Shown here: positions 36,026 through 44,973 of the stretch, piece after piece
How the letters are laid out: the number at the start of each line of letters is the position of its first letter
Position numbering within the stretch: position 1 is the first letter of the stretch
NCBI GenBank assembly: GCA_021108415.1
Contig: JAIOQX010000002.1
Coordinates: forward strand, 434,001-498,000
Source of the DNA: Acholeplasmataceae bacterium
GTDB lineage: Bacteria; Bacillota_I; Bacilli_A; Acholeplasmatales; Acholeplasmataceae
Direction of reading: 5' to 3'
Length of the DNA: 64,000 bases
The notes under the pieces: generated by a model
The model's database searches: none
Told to the model about the DNA's origin: nothing
Seen by the model: the letters and a program-made list of their open reading frames with translations, nothing else
Program-made: the position numbers and the translations under genes

Positions 36026-36412
36026 TTATTCTACGATGATTTTAACAATATCTCCGTCACCTGATTCAATATTAACCAATTCTCCATCAACACCTTGACT
36101 GATCATTTCTAAGATTGCATCAATATCAATATCCGCATCTCCAATATTTGATTTGAATTTTGAAGTTTTTAATAATTTTGAAAATTCAACTGGAATTTGG
36201 ATTCTAACTTTATCACCATCATTAGAATCAACTAACACTTTTAACATCTTAAATGGTGCTTTCTTTTTGTTTACAACTATTTCTTGTTCTACTTCTTGTT
36301 CATTATGTCCTAGAGCTGCTAATAATTTTTCAGCTTCATCTGCAGTAATCACTTTATTTGATAATAATTCTAATATTTTCATTCTTTCTTCTTTAACTTG
36401 ATCTTTTGACAT
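36026..36412 (-). CDS. Protein with SHOCT/YvlB-N-like helical hairpin and acidic beta domain
   Basis: 128 aa from ATG 36412 with AGAGG 8 bases upstream. Residues 10-35 (ERMKILELLSNKVITADEAE and following) form the helical hairpin seen at the N-terminus of YvlB-like proteins. A beta-rich middle region (FKMLKVLVDSNDGDKVRIQIP) and an acidic C-terminus (GDADIDIDAILEMISQGVDG) follow. The same hairpin motif appears in both other main genes of this operon. The role is unknown; related proteins are linked to envelope-stress regulation. Confidence 0.75.
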   Translation of the reverse strand: MSKDQVKEERMKILELLSNKVITADEAEKLLAALGHNEQEVEQEIVVNKKKAPFKMLKVLVDSNDGDKVRIQIPVEFSKLLKTSKFKSNIGDADIDIDAILEMISQGVDGELVNIESGDGDIVKIIVE

Positions 36413-36439
36413 ATCTTTCACCTCTTATTTTCTTTTTTA

Positions 36440-36568
36440 TTATTCATGCATCATAAGATTATTTATATCTTGTATAGAATATCTTATGCTATTTACTGTT
36501 GTTAAACATGTACATACGTGTTTTTGTTTATGATTGTTTTCGCTAAGTTTTTTAAATAAACGATTCAT
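36440..36568 (-). CDS. Possible 42-aa small protein between DUF2089 gene and YvlB-N-like gene
   Basis: Begins MNRLFKKLSENNHKQKH, contains a CTC cysteine pair near residues 19-21 and ends NNLMMHE. It starts 10 bases after the DUF2089-like stop with AGGTGA about 5 bases before the ATG, and its direction and spacing fit the operon. The short length means it could be chance. No family is recognised. Confidence 0.45.
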   Translation of the reverse strand: MNRLFKKLSENNHKQKHVCTCLTTVNSIRYSIQDINNLMMHE

Positions 36569-36578
36569 CAAACTCACC

Positions 36579-37007
36579 TTACTTCCCTTTTTTTAACAAT
36601 TCTACTGCATCTAAAACTGAAATTTCTTTATTTGCGATTTTTTGTAGGATGCTCGCTTTTGATTCTCTTTGAGTTTCATCATCTTTTGTTTCTTTACTAT
36701 TTTGCAAATCTTCTTGGTCATTATCTGGTGTATATCCTAATCCAACAATGACATCATCTAACATTTTCTTAACAGTTGGATAACTAATATTTAACTCTTT
36801 TTCAATTGCTTTAATATTTCCTCTGTTTTTAACAAACACTTCAATGAAATATAGTTTTTCTGTTTCTAAGTAATTAAACTTAGATAATGTAAAACTTCCT
36901 TCTATCACTGTATCACAATGATCACATGCTAATTTAGTAACTTTCAAATCATGTTTACACACTGGGCAAACTGAGATGACAGGGTTTAGTTTATTTCTTT
37001 GGCTCAT
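36579..37007 (-). CDS. DUF2089-family zinc-ribbon/HTH protein
   Basis: 142 aa. A zinc ribbon (CPVCKHDLKVTKLACDHCD at about residues 14-32) is followed by a helix-turn-helix region (EKELNISYPTVKKMLDDVI near residue 70). The acidic linker leads to a C-terminal hairpin, KASILQKIANKEISVLDAVELL. This is the DUF2089 architecture, usually regarded as a putative DNA-binding regulator. It lies 13 bases after the first gene of the operon. Its C-terminal motif matches the N-terminal motifs of the flanking genes, suggesting they oligomerise or share a partner. Confidence 0.85.
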   Translation of the reverse strand: MSQRNKLNPVISVCPVCKHDLKVTKLACDHCDTVIEGSFTLSKFNYLETEKLYFIEVFVKNRGNIKAIEKELNISYPTVKKMLDDVIVGLGYTPDNDQEDLQNSKETKDDETQRESKASILQKIANKEISVLDAVELLKKGK

Positions 37008-37020
37008 TTTATTTCTCCTT

Positions 37021-37374
37021 TTATATTGTTTTTATTAGTATATGGGTCTTATCTTCTGCTATAACCTCAATAAATGTACCTTTTACCATTGCCATGTCTA
37101 TTAAATCTTTGATTGACATGGGTATTTCATCATCAATTGGTTTATCAAGTCTTTTCCTTAAAAAGAATTTAAGAAAAGAAATCGGTATAGGAAATAAGAA
37201 TAATGTATTTACAAATGCACTTACTCCTTTACTCTCTGGAATCTTAATTTTAAGCTTAACGAACCTAGCTCTTCTTACTTTTCTTTTTTTAATCTTTGGA
37301 TATAGCAGTTCATATGCTTTTTTTGGATCAATCTCATTTGATGATAATTCATTGAGAACTTCATATTTCGTCAT
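37021..37374 (-). CDS. Small protein with YvlB-N-like hairpin, amphipathic segment
   Basis: 117 aa. It starts with the helical hairpin EVLNELSSNEIDPKKAYELL, then a strongly basic stretch (KIKKRKVRRARFVKLKIKIP), a hydrophobic segment (FVNTLFLFPIPISFLKFFL) that could touch the membrane, and a C-terminal beta region. It is the first gene of the operon, behind a perfect consensus promoter and AAGGAGG. I do not recognise a named family. The basic plus hydrophobic core would suit a membrane-surface or nucleic-acid contact. Confidence 0.75.
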   Translation of the reverse strand: MTKYEVLNELSSNEIDPKKAYELLYPKIKKRKVRRARFVKLKIKIPESKGVSAFVNTLFLFPIPISFLKFFLRKRLDKPIDDEIPMSIKDLIDMAMVKGTFIEVIAEDKTHILIKTI

Positions 37375-37414
37375 ATTTAAGCTATCCTCCTTAATATTTT
37401 TAACTTACACATTG

Positions 37415-37443
37415 ATTATATTAAACTTTTTATCAAATGTCAA
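37415..37443 (-). promoter_or_regulatory. Consensus SigA promoter of the DUF2089 operon
   Basis: Minus-strand TTGACA (37438-37443), 17-base spacer, TATAAT (37415-37420). Exact consensus, so the operon is probably strongly expressed unless repressed. Confidence 0.88.
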
Positions 37444-37563
37444 GCGTTTTTATGAAAAAAAGTTAATAAAGTTAATTTTGATATTAATTTTATTAATTTC
37501 TTCCTTAAATAATTTTAGTTTTTGCGTTATAATAGGTATATATAATATAGAAAGGAAACTTAT

Positions 37564-38775
37564 ATGAATACACTTATTGAAAGATTTTTAAGATATGTTG
37601 CAATTGATACACAATCAGACCATGAATCAGAAACTTTTCCTTCAACAGAAAAACAAAAAGATTTATCAAGACTACTTGTTGAAGAGTTAATTGAAATGGG
37701 ACTTGATGCTTTTTTAGATAAAGATGGATATGTTTATACAAAAATAGAGAAAAATATAGAAGGTAAAAAATCTATAGGTTTCATCGCTCATGTTGATACT
37801 TCTCCTGATGCACCAGGTAAAGGTGTTAATCCAAGAATCATAAAAAACTACGATGGATCTAAGATCCAACTAAATAAAGATTTATCTATGCATCCAGAAC
37901 AATTTCCAAGTCTTACTCGAGTGATTGGACAAGATATCATCGTCACTGATGGAAATACATTGTTAGGTGCTGATGATAAATGTGGTGTTGCTGAAATTAT
38001 GGAGCTTGCTAAATATTTTACGACGCATAAAGAAGAAAAGCATGGAGATATCTACATTTGCTTCACACCAGATGAAGAAATTGGTAATGGCGCAAACCGT
38101 TTTGATTTTGATTATTTCAAAGCAGATTTTGCTTATACTGCTGATGGCAGTGAAGTTGGTGGTATTGAATATGAAAACTTTAATGCAGCCACTGTTAATC
38201 TAAACTTCACAGGAAAATCTATTCATCCAGGTTCTGCTAAAAACAAACTTGTCCATGCTGTTCATATCGCGATGGAGTTTCATCAACTACTTCCTGTATT
38301 TTTAAATCCAGCTTATACAGAAAACTATGAGGGTTTTAATCATTTAACACAAATACAAGGACTTGTTGAACAGGCACACAGCCAATATATCGTAAGAAAC
38401 CATGATAAAGCTTTATTTAAACAACAAAAAGATGAGTTTTTAAAAATTGCTAAATATCTAAATGAAAAATATGGATATAATGCTGTAGCTGTAGATGTTA
38501 AAGATAGCTATTACAATATGTATGACATTATTAAAGATCATATGGAAGTTATTGAACTTGCTAAACAAGCTGTAGTTAATTGTGGCTTAGAACCTAAAAT
38601 AGAACCTATCAGAGGCGGTACAGATGGTGCAAGATTAACATATGATGGTCTTATCTGTCCAAATCTTGGAACCGGTGGTTATCAATTCCATGGCAGATTA
38701 GAGTTTGCGTCTATCAATCAAATGGAAAAAGCTGTTGAGATCTATAAAGAAATCATAAGAGAAAACGCTAAATAA
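37564..38775 (+). CDS. pepT: Peptidase T (tripeptide aminopeptidase)
   Basis: 403 aa M20 metallopeptidase. Metal and catalytic motifs are HVDTSPDAPG (about residue 77), GADDKCGVAEI with the bridging Asp near 137, the general-base pair in PDEEIGNGA near 172, and RGGTDGARLTYDG near 350. The length fits PepT, which trims the N-terminal residue of tripeptides. It is a single-gene unit reading rightward from a TATAAT at about 37530, with GAAAGGA just before the start. Confidence 0.95.
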   Translation: MNTLIERFLRYVAIDTQSDHESETFPSTEKQKDLSRLLVEELIEMGLDAFLDKDGYVYTKIEKNIEGKKSIGFIAHVDTSPDAPGKGVNPRIIKNYDGSKIQLNKDLSMHPEQFPSLTRVIGQDIIVTDGNTLLGADDKCGVAEIMELAKYFTTHKEEKHGDIYICFTPDEEIGNGANRFDFDYFKADFAYTADGSEVGGIEYENFNAATVNLNFTGKSIHPGSAKNKLVHAVHIAMEFHQLLPVFLNPAYTENYEGFNHLTQIQGLVEQAHSQYIVRNHDKALFKQQKDEFLKIAKYLNEKYGYNAVAVDVKDSYYNMYDIIKDHMEVIELAKQAVVNCGLEPKIEPIRGGTDGARLTYDGLICPNLGTGGYQFHGRLEFASINQMEKAVEIYKEIIRENAK

Positions 38776-38802
38776 TATAGATTTTATTATACTTAATTAT
38801 TT

Positions 38803-38853
38803 AAAAGGACTTATGAGGTGACTGCAATAGCAGTTTCATAAATCCTTTTTTTA
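38803..38853 (+). terminator. Terminator after pepT
   Basis: Long hairpin: AAAAGGA/TCCTTTT, then TTATGA/TCATAA, then an inner ACTGC-AATA-GCAGT stem, followed by a T-run. Confidence 0.85.
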
Positions 38854-38949
38854 TTTATTTAATATGTTTATGGTTCAGATTCATGTGCCAACGCTATGTT
38901 GTTTATCTGTGATTTATAACTTAAGCTAAACCTTCATTTTTTATGAGAA

Positions 38950-39435
38950 CTATTTAATGGTACTTTTTATCATTCTAACAGCATTCTTAGAATATATAAT
39001 TTTCGAATGTCCATCTTTTCTAAACCCTTCATACTCATAGAAACGAATAGCCTTTTTGTTGCTTTCTAGAACCCATAAAATGATACTTGAGTAAATTGAT
39101 AATTCCTTGTAACAAACTTTCATTAATGTTTTTCCAATGCCCATATTTTTATAATCATTTAAGATATATATTGCCACTATTTCTCCAGTATTACTTAGGT
39201 CTTTATCTCTAGACTCTAGACAGCAAGCAAACCCTACAATCTTATTGTTAATGATAGCGATATACGTATTTTCTGGATGCTCTTTTGCTAGAGTTATACT
39301 TCTTTCTAAGGTTATCTTTTCCATAATCTCATGAGAAAAAAGAGTTGAATATGTCTCCACCCAACTCTTATAGTGTACATAGCCTTTGCCTTCAGCATCA
39401 TCAATAGTTGCTTTTCTAATGATTAATTCATTCAT
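38950..39435 (-). CDS. GNAT family N-acetyltransferase
   Basis: 161 aa single GNAT fold. The acetyl-CoA loop reads NDYKNMGIGKTLMK (about residues 95-108), preceded by the beta-4 strand GEIVAIYIL and followed by the C-terminal segment SNKKAIRFYEYEGFRKDG typical of RimI-like acetyltransferases. The substrate cannot be told. It starts 15 bases after the RelE-like toxin gene, so it may be co-transcribed with the toxin-antitoxin pair. Confidence 0.88.
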   Translation of the reverse strand: MNELIIRKATIDDAEGKGYVHYKSWVETYSTLFSHEIMEKITLERSITLAKEHPENTYIAIINNKIVGFACCLESRDKDLSNTGEIVAIYILNDYKNMGIGKTLMKVCYKELSIYSSIILWVLESNKKAIRFYEYEGFRKDGHSKIIYSKNAVRMIKSTIK

Positions 39436-39450
39436 TATTAATCACCATCT

Positions 39451-39714
39451 TTACTTATATATATCCTTTCGATGACCATATTCGATTACTAATACAATGA
39501 GTTCATCATCAAGAATATTAACAAGAATTCTATAATTACCTACACGATAACGCCATATGTCTTTCTTATCATGAGATAATCCTTTACCTTTTTCTCGCGG
39601 ATTATTGGTATTTTCTAGATTTTTTTCAATCCAAGCGATAATCATTCTAGCGATTTGTTTATCAGTTTTTTTTAATGATTTTATTGCTTTTTCAGAAAAT
39701 TTCACTCTAAACAT
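39451..39714 (-). CDS. RelE-family mRNA interferase toxin
   Basis: 87 aa from ATG 39714, two bases after the antitoxin stop. The RelE fold segments FSEKAIKSLKKTDKQIARM, the core IWRYRVGNYRILV (about residues 52-64) and the C-terminal EYGHRKDIYK with basic and Tyr residues are present; these tail residues take part in ribosome-dependent mRNA cleavage in the family. It is neutralised by the RelB-like protein encoded just upstream. Confidence 0.9.
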   Translation of the reverse strand: MFRVKFSEKAIKSLKKTDKQIARMIIAWIEKNLENTNNPREKGKGLSHDKKDIWRYRVGNYRILVNILDDELIVLVIEYGHRKDIYK

Positions 39715-39716
39715 AA

Positions 39717-39935
39717 TCAAAAATCCAGAATTTTCTTAGCTTCTTCAATCGTATAAGTTTTCGGGTTTTCTTCATATTCTTTATAAGCTTGTTCATATAA
39801 GAAAATATCAAACTCGTCTTCTATCTTTGAAAGAATCGCTTGTCTCATCACTTCAGATATTGTAGTGCCATTTAATTCTGCATATTTTTTAATAAGTTTT
39901 GATTCCTTCTCGCTAACTCTAATTGAAATAGACAT
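39717..39935 (-). CDS. RelB-like ribbon-helix-helix antitoxin
   Basis: 72 aa from ATG 39935 (GAGGTG 6 bases upstream). Residues 1-45 form a ribbon-helix-helix DNA-binding domain (SISIRVSEKESKLIKKYAEL, then TTISEVMRQAI). The C-terminal tail (EENPKTYTIEEAKKILDF) is the toxin-wrapping segment. Order and coupling with the toxin gene are standard for type II pairs, where the complex represses its own promoter. Confidence 0.88.
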   Translation of the reverse strand: MSISIRVSEKESKLIKKYAELNGTTISEVMRQAILSKIEDEFDIFLYEQAYKEYEENPKTYTIEEAKKILDF

Positions 39936-40060
39936 AACTTTCACCTCGTATTACATTGTACCACAAAAATACATTTTTGCAATACTTTGTCTCACATTTG
40001 CATAATCAGCATAGGATTTTTATCAAATTTAGGGTTGTCTAAGTACCTGATGAAATTATA

Positions 40061-40597
40061 TCATAATGCATTTATGTTACATTTCGTGTTTATATATTCT
40101 AGAAATTCATCTTTTTCTCTATCGGAACTAAAACAAGTAATTGGTATAATATATGCCTGTACTGCACTAATATAAATGTAGACAGCATGTTCATTTTGTC
40201 CTATTTTTTCAACTAAAACATAATTTGTTTTGGATTCTGAATTGAGAGATTTTTCATGTATCCCTGCTTCATCAAATGTAATTGTAGCCTCAATATTAAA
40301 AGGCAGTTTTCCATCTTTTTTTAATGTTTTAATTGATTTTGTCATTGTCTTCATCAAAAGTTTTTTACTGTAAAAAACCATCAAAATAGATACTATTACT
40401 GCAGTAATTGATAAAGTGATTATAAGCTCTACATCTGCATTAGCTATCAAAAAAATAAAGATTGCACATAGAAAGAGTATTGGAACTAGAATTCTAATCA
40501 TATTTACTGTCTTTTTACCTACTCTACTATTTGATAAGTGATAGTCATTAAATTGAATATAATCTTTTTCATCTAATTTAATTTTGTATTCATACAT
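40061..40597 (-). CDS. YcxB-like membrane protein
   Basis: 178 aa. A short N-terminal strand region (YKIKLDEKDYIQFNDYHL), two transmembrane helices (about residues 34-52 and 58-76) and a C-terminal beta domain (ATITFDEAGIHEKSLNSESK, then IYISAVQAYIIPITCF) give the YcxB-like architecture. The function of the family is not established. It follows the small zinc-ribbon gene by 27 bases and is probably co-transcribed. Confidence 0.8.
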   Translation of the reverse strand: MYEYKIKLDEKDYIQFNDYHLSNSRVGKKTVNMIRILVPILFLCAIFIFLIANADVELIITLSITAVIVSILMVFYSKKLLMKTMTKSIKTLKKDGKLPFNIEATITFDEAGIHEKSLNSESKTNYVLVEKIGQNEHAVYIYISAVQAYIIPITCFSSDREKDEFLEYINTKCNINAL

Positions 40598-40624
40598 GTT
40601 TTTATTCTCCTATTATGATTTGTT

Positions 40625-40846
40625 TTAATTCTTAACTGGTACTATGACCATCTTGCATGATTTACAATAATAAGCGTCAGCTTTTTTAGGTGCCATAACT
40701 GTAAAATCAGATAAGATAACACTTCCTTTTGGCTTGCTAATGATATTCCAAGGATTTCTTTGATCTTCTGGTATCCATAAAATCCTTCCACGACTAACCG
40801 GAATAAACCCTTTATCCATTTCCAACCCACACTTTGGACATTCCAT
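40625..40846 (-). CDS. Zinc-ribbon protein, DUF6487-like
   Basis: 73 aa. CPKCGLEMDKGFI at the N-terminus and YYCKSCKMVIVPV at the C-terminus form one four-cysteine zinc ribbon split by a loop with RILWIPEDQRNPWN. This is the DUF6487 pattern as I know it; the function is unknown. GGAGG lies just upstream of the start. It is the first gene of a two-gene unit with the YcxB-like gene. Confidence 0.75.
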   Translation of the reverse strand: MECPKCGLEMDKGFIPVSRGRILWIPEDQRNPWNIISKPKGSVILSDFTVMAPKKADAYYCKSCKMVIVPVKN

Positions 40847-40939
40847 TATTTATCCTCCTATGAATATATTATCAATTATCCCCAAAAACGTTTATTATAA
40901 ATAAAGTATATCATATTATATCTATTTAGAAAATAGAAA

Positions 40940-40967
40940 AACCATAGTATGTTTATCTACTATGGTT
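40940..40967 (-). terminator. Terminator after the Sel1-repeat gene
   Basis: Perfect 10-bp stem AACCATAGTA/TACTATGGTT with an 8-base loop, followed on the minus strand by TTTTTCTATTTTC. Confidence 0.85.
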
Positions 40968-41009
40968 CATATATATTCTTTTATTCTTTTGTATGACATA
41001 AACCATAAA

Positions 41010-42272
41010 CTACGATTGCCAATCACTTTTTTGAAGTTTTTCATAATTATTAATTGAATACATTAATTTAACCGCAACTTCTAATCCTTGGTCAGCAGCT
41101 AATTGCCATAAGGCTTTAGCTTTCAATTCATCTTTTTCAATTAGCTTACCTTCAAAATAAATCATACCTAAGTTATATTGTGCGATTGCTAAATTTTGAT
41201 TTGCTGCTTTTTCATACCAAAATAATGCTTTTTGATTATTTTGTGCAACACCATCACCTTTTTGATACATCACTGCTAAGTTATACTGAGCATTTGGATG
41301 ATCCTGTGCTGCTGCTTGTTCCAATAGTTTTGCAATTGTTTCAAAATCTTTTTCAGGTTGTCTAATCAATATCATTGCTAGATGATACAATGCATCTCTA
41401 TCTTTTTGAACTGCTGCTTTTTCATACCATATAATTGATTGTTTAATATCTTGTTTAACACCTTTACCATTTTGATAGTATAGTCCAACATAATAACTTG
41501 CTTCTACATGTCCTTGTTTTGCCGCAAGCATGAACCACTCAAAAGCTTTCAATGGGTGCTTTGGATCATGTTCATGGTAGTACTTACCAAGTGTATAAGC
41601 AGCTAAGCCATAATTTTGATAAGCTGCACTTTCTAAATACTTTTCTGCTTCATGCCAGTTTTCTTCTTCTATAGCTAGAATGCCTAATGCATATTGAGCA
41701 TATGGATGAGATTGTTTTGCAGCTAGTTTATAGTATTTAACTGCATTCTCTTTTTGATTTTCATCTTCACCAATGGTTTCATAGATCATACCTAGCATAT
41801 ATTGTGAATCACTATATCCTAATTCACTTGCTTTTAAAAACCATTCAATGGCTTTAAAGATATATCTTTGAACACTAAATCCATAATAATAGTATGTAGC
41901 TAATATATGCATACTCACAGGATCTTTGTGATCTGCTTCCATTAAAAGAACTGAATAATTTTGTTTAAAATAATCACTTGATAAATCTTCATCTTTAGCT
42001 ACACCAGTACCTGTATAATAAAGCATACCTAATGCATAGCCACATTTATGACTACCAAGTGAAACACCTTTTTGATAAAGGTCTATTGCTTTTGCAAAAT
42101 CTAGTGAAACACCATCACCTAAACCATAAAACCTACCTAAAAAATAGTATGCATCTGAATACCCTTGAGATGCTGCTTGTTCAAAATGTTCAATTGCTAG
42201 TTCTATATTTTTCTTTGGTGTATTTAATAAATAATGCGATAATGCTTTTTCATAATGATTTTTTGCGTTCAT
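41010..42272 (-). CDS. Sel1-like repeat (TPR-type) protein
   Basis: 420 aa composed of about ten Sel1-like repeats of about 36 residues, each with the pattern A-x-x-x-L-G-x-x-Y-x-x-G-x-G-V followed by a W-x-x-K-A-A helix (for example YQKGDGVAQNNQKALFWYEK near residue 335). No signal peptide or membrane segment is evident, so it is likely a cytoplasmic scaffold. Sel1 proteins mediate protein contacts in signalling, but no partner is evident here. It is a single-gene unit with a terminator. Confidence 0.92.
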   Translation of the reverse strand: MNAKNHYEKALSHYLLNTPKKNIELAIEHFEQAASQGYSDAYYFLGRFYGLGDGVSLDFAKAIDLYQKGVSLGSHKCGYALGMLYYTGTGVAKDEDLSSDYFKQNYSVLLMEADHKDPVSMHILATYYYYGFSVQRYIFKAIEWFLKASELGYSDSQYMLGMIYETIGEDENQKENAVKYYKLAAKQSHPYAQYALGILAIEEENWHEAEKYLESAAYQNYGLAAYTLGKYYHEHDPKHPLKAFEWFMLAAKQGHVEASYYVGLYYQNGKGVKQDIKQSIIWYEKAAVQKDRDALYHLAMILIRQPEKDFETIAKLLEQAAAQDHPNAQYNLAVMYQKGDGVAQNNQKALFWYEKAANQNLAIAQYNLGMIYFEGKLIEKDELKAKALWQLAADQGLEVAVKLMYSINNYEKLQKSDWQS

Positions 42273-42335
42273 GTTATCAACTCCATGATTATATTAACAT
42301 ATTATCATTATTTTTGCTTGCATAATGATGCAAAA

Positions 42336-42369
42336 AAAGCATATACAAAATATCAATTGTATATGCTTT
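42336..42369 (-). terminator. Terminator of the uvrB-SGNH unit
   Basis: Perfect 13-bp stem AAAGCATATACAA/TTGTATATGCTTT with an 8-base loop and a T-run on the minus strand, just after the SGNH gene. Confidence 0.85.
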
Positions 42370-42372
42370 GAT

Positions 42373-42996
42373 TTATATGTTTATCATATCTTTAAATCGA
42401 TTAAGATATATTTGATAGCCTAACTTATTTAAATGTATACCATCTTTAGTTAAAGATAAATTAAGATCTCCATGTTCATCTACTAAATTGTCGTAAACAT
42501 TTATATAATGATTTTGGTCAACGACTTTTTTTAGCATCTCATTTAAATTTAGTGCATCTTTTGGATCTCTATTAAGTAAATACAATTGATCTTTAAATTC
42601 TTTTTGATTGATTGGTGTTATTGACATCACATAGACCTCACTTGAAGGACAACTTTCTAATATGATATGTCTAATTTCTAATATGTTCTTTAAGGTCTCT
42701 TCTTTTTTTAAGTTTGTTAATACAAAATCATTAAGTCCAACTTGAAGTATAACTATCTTTGGATTTAGTTTAACAACTTGTTCAATTCGATTTAGAACAC
42801 CAACAGTCGTATCTCCAGGTATCCCTAAATTATGTATTTGACTTTCTAAATCAAAAGCTTTAGCAGGAAAATAAGCCATCATTGAATCACCTAACAAAAC
42901 GATAGGTTTAGATGGTGATAATTGAACAAATTTTTTCACATGTCTCTTATAATCTAAATCTATAAGGCGTTTTAATGCTTCAAAGTCTTTTTTCAT
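42373..42996 (-). CDS. SGNH/GDSL-family hydrolase
   Basis: 207 aa. Block I VLLGDSMMAYFPAK (nucleophile Ser near residue 38), block II GIPGDTTVGV, block III LQVGLNDFVL and block V DGIHLNKLGY (catalytic Asp and His near residue 187) are all present. It is an esterase or acyl-hydrolase of PAF-acetylhydrolase type, without a signal peptide and so probably cytosolic. It begins directly at the uvrB stop, so the two are co-translated. The substrate is unknown. Confidence 0.9.
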   Translation of the reverse strand: MKKDFEALKRLIDLDYKRHVKKFVQLSPSKPIVLLGDSMMAYFPAKAFDLESQIHNLGIPGDTTVGVLNRIEQVVKLNPKIVILQVGLNDFVLTNLKKEETLKNILEIRHIILESCPSSEVYVMSITPINQKEFKDQLYLLNRDPKDALNLNEMLKKVVDQNHYINVYDNLVDEHGDLNLSLTKDGIHLNKLGYQIYLNRFKDMINI

Positions 42997-44952
42997 TTAT
43001 TTACCAGCTTTTAATTCGATAATAATATCTCTGTATTCTGCAGCTCTCTCAAAATCAAGATTTTTAGCAGCTTCTTGCATTTGTCGTCTAAGATCTTTAA
43101 TGGTTTTTTCTCTTTCTTGCTTATTCATCTTGGTATAATCTTTTTCTTCTTCAACAACATCTGCTTTCATTGAAATATTAGCTCTGATCTCTTTTTGGAT
43201 ACTTACAGGATCTACACCATTTTTTAAATTAAACTCTTGTTGTATTGATCGTCTTCTATTGGTTTCATCAATCGCATATTGCATCGCAGGAGAAATAGAA
43301 TCTGCATACATAATGACATGTCCATTTAAGTTTCTAGCCGCTCTACCAATAGTTTGGACTAATGATCTTTCACTTCTTAAAAACCCTTGCTTATTGGCGT
43401 CTAATATGGCTACAAGCGATACTTCTGGTAAGTCTAGACCTTCTCTAAGTAAATTAATACCAATTAAACAATCGTATTTTCCAGTTCTTAATTCTCTTAG
43501 TATTTTAATACGATCTAACGCTTTGATTTTACTATGAAGATATGTGACTTTCATACCTAATTGTTTGAAATACGCTGATAAATCTTCACTCATTCTTATC
43601 GTTAGGGTTGTTACTAAAACACGTTCATTATTATCAATTCTTTTTTTAATTTCAAAATATAGATCATCCATTTGTCCATCAGTTTTTCTGATTTCGATAT
43701 CAGGATCTAAAAGATAAGTTGGTCTAATAATTTGTTCTATAATTGGAATATTTCTACCCAATTCATATTTTCCAGGTGTCGCACTTAAATAGATGACATT
43801 TTTTAATTTTTTCTCAAATTCATCAAACTTTAAAGGTCTGTTATCTAGTGCTGAAGGCAATCTAAATCCAAAATTAATTAATGTTTCTTTTCTTGAACGG
43901 TCTCCTGCATACATCCCACCAACTTGTGGCACGGTCACATGCGATTCATCTATGATCATTAAAAAATCATCACCAAAAAAATCAATTAAAGTCGCTGGTG
44001 TCTCTCCAGCTTCTCTTAATGTCATATGTCTTGAGTAGTTTTCTACACCACTACACATGCCTATTTCTTCTAACATTTCCATATCATATCTAGTGCGTTG
44101 TTCTATTCTTTGTGCTTCTAGTAACATATCATTGTCTTTAAAATAAGATATTTGTTCTGCAAGTTCATTTTTAATGCGTCTAATTGACTCCGCTAAACTA
44201 TCTTTATTTGTCATAAAATGTGTCGCAGGAAATATAGATGTATACTCTAGTGTTTCTAAAGCTTGTCCGGTTAAGACATCAAAATGTTTAATATCTTCAA
44301 TATCATCACCAAAAAATGAGACTCTTATTCCTTCAGCTCGTTCATAAACAGGAATGATTTCAATTGAATCCCCTCTTACTCTAAAGGTGCCTCTATGAAA
44401 ATCTATATCGTTTCTTTGATATGTTAGTTCAACTAGTTTGTTGATTAAATGATCTCTTCCATATGATTCTCCAGTTCTTAAGAAAATCATAGAGTTTTTA
44501 TAAGTATCTGGGTCTCCTATCCCATAAATGCATGAAACAGATGCAACCACAATGACATCATCATGATTTAAAAGTGAGGCAGTTGCGCTATGTCTCATTT
44601 CATCAATTTCATCATTGATTGAAGAATCTTTTTCGATATATGTATCTGTTGAGATAACATATGCTTCTGGTTGATAATAATCATAGTAAGAAATAAAGTA
44701 TTCAACTTTATTATGAGGAAAAAAGGCTTTAAGCTCGCCATATAATTGACCTGCTAAGGTCTTATTAGGTGCGAGTATTAAAGTCTTTTTTTGTAATTTT
44801 TGTATAATATTTGCCATTGTAAAAGTTTTACCAGTACCTGTTGCGCCTAGTAAGACTTGTTCTCTAACATTGTGATCGATATTATGCTTTAAGGTCTCGA
44901 TCGCTTTTATTTGATCACCTCTTGGTTTAAAGGGAGCCTTTAAATCAAACAT
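42997..44952 (-). CDS. uvrB: Excinuclease ABC subunit B
   Basis: 651 aa. Walker [12 protein letters not shown] near residue 40, the beta-hairpin segment [15 protein letters not shown] near 91, helicase motifs [18 protein letters not shown] near 338 and QTIGRAARN near 537, and a C-terminal UVR domain ([20 protein letters not shown]) that contacts UvrC. Length and motifs are complete. It verifies DNA damage and hands it to UvrC in nucleotide excision repair. uvrA is not next to it here. Confidence 0.97.
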   Translation of the reverse strand: MFDLKAPFKPRGDQIKAIETLKHNIDHNVREQVLLGATGTGKTFTMANIIQKLQKKTLILAPNKTLAGQLYGELKAFFPHNKVEYFISYYDYYQPEAYVISTDTYIEKDSSINDEIDEMRHSATASLLNHDDVIVVASVSCIYGIGDPDTYKNSMIFLRTGESYGRDHLINKLVELTYQRNDIDFHRGTFRVRGDSIEIIPVYERAEGIRVSFFGDDIEDIKHFDVLTGQALETLEYTSIFPATHFMTNKDSLAESIRRIKNELAEQISYFKDNDMLLEAQRIEQRTRYDMEMLEEIGMCSGVENYSRHMTLREAGETPATLIDFFGDDFLMIIDESHVTVPQVGGMYAGDRSRKETLINFGFRLPSALDNRPLKFDEFEKKLKNVIYLSATPGKYELGRNIPIIEQIIRPTYLLDPDIEIRKTDGQMDDLYFEIKKRIDNNERVLVTTLTIRMSEDLSAYFKQLGMKVTYLHSKIKALDRIKILRELRTGKYDCLIGINLLREGLDLPEVSLVAILDANKQGFLRSERSLVQTIGRAARNLNGHVIMYADSISPAMQYAIDETNRRRSIQQEFNLKNGVDPVSIQKEIRANISMKADVVEEEKDYTKMNKQEREKTIKDLRRQMQEAAKNLDFERAAEYRDIIIELKAGK

Positions 44953-44973
44953 TGGATCACATCACTTTCATTT

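Noticed and set aside
38776-38949. Possible small gene after pepT
   Set aside because: Apart from the terminator I see no frame with a ribosome-binding site.
39987-40175. Plus-strand frame of 62 codons
   Set aside because: It overlaps the antisense of the YcxB-like gene, has no RBS and no recognisable features.
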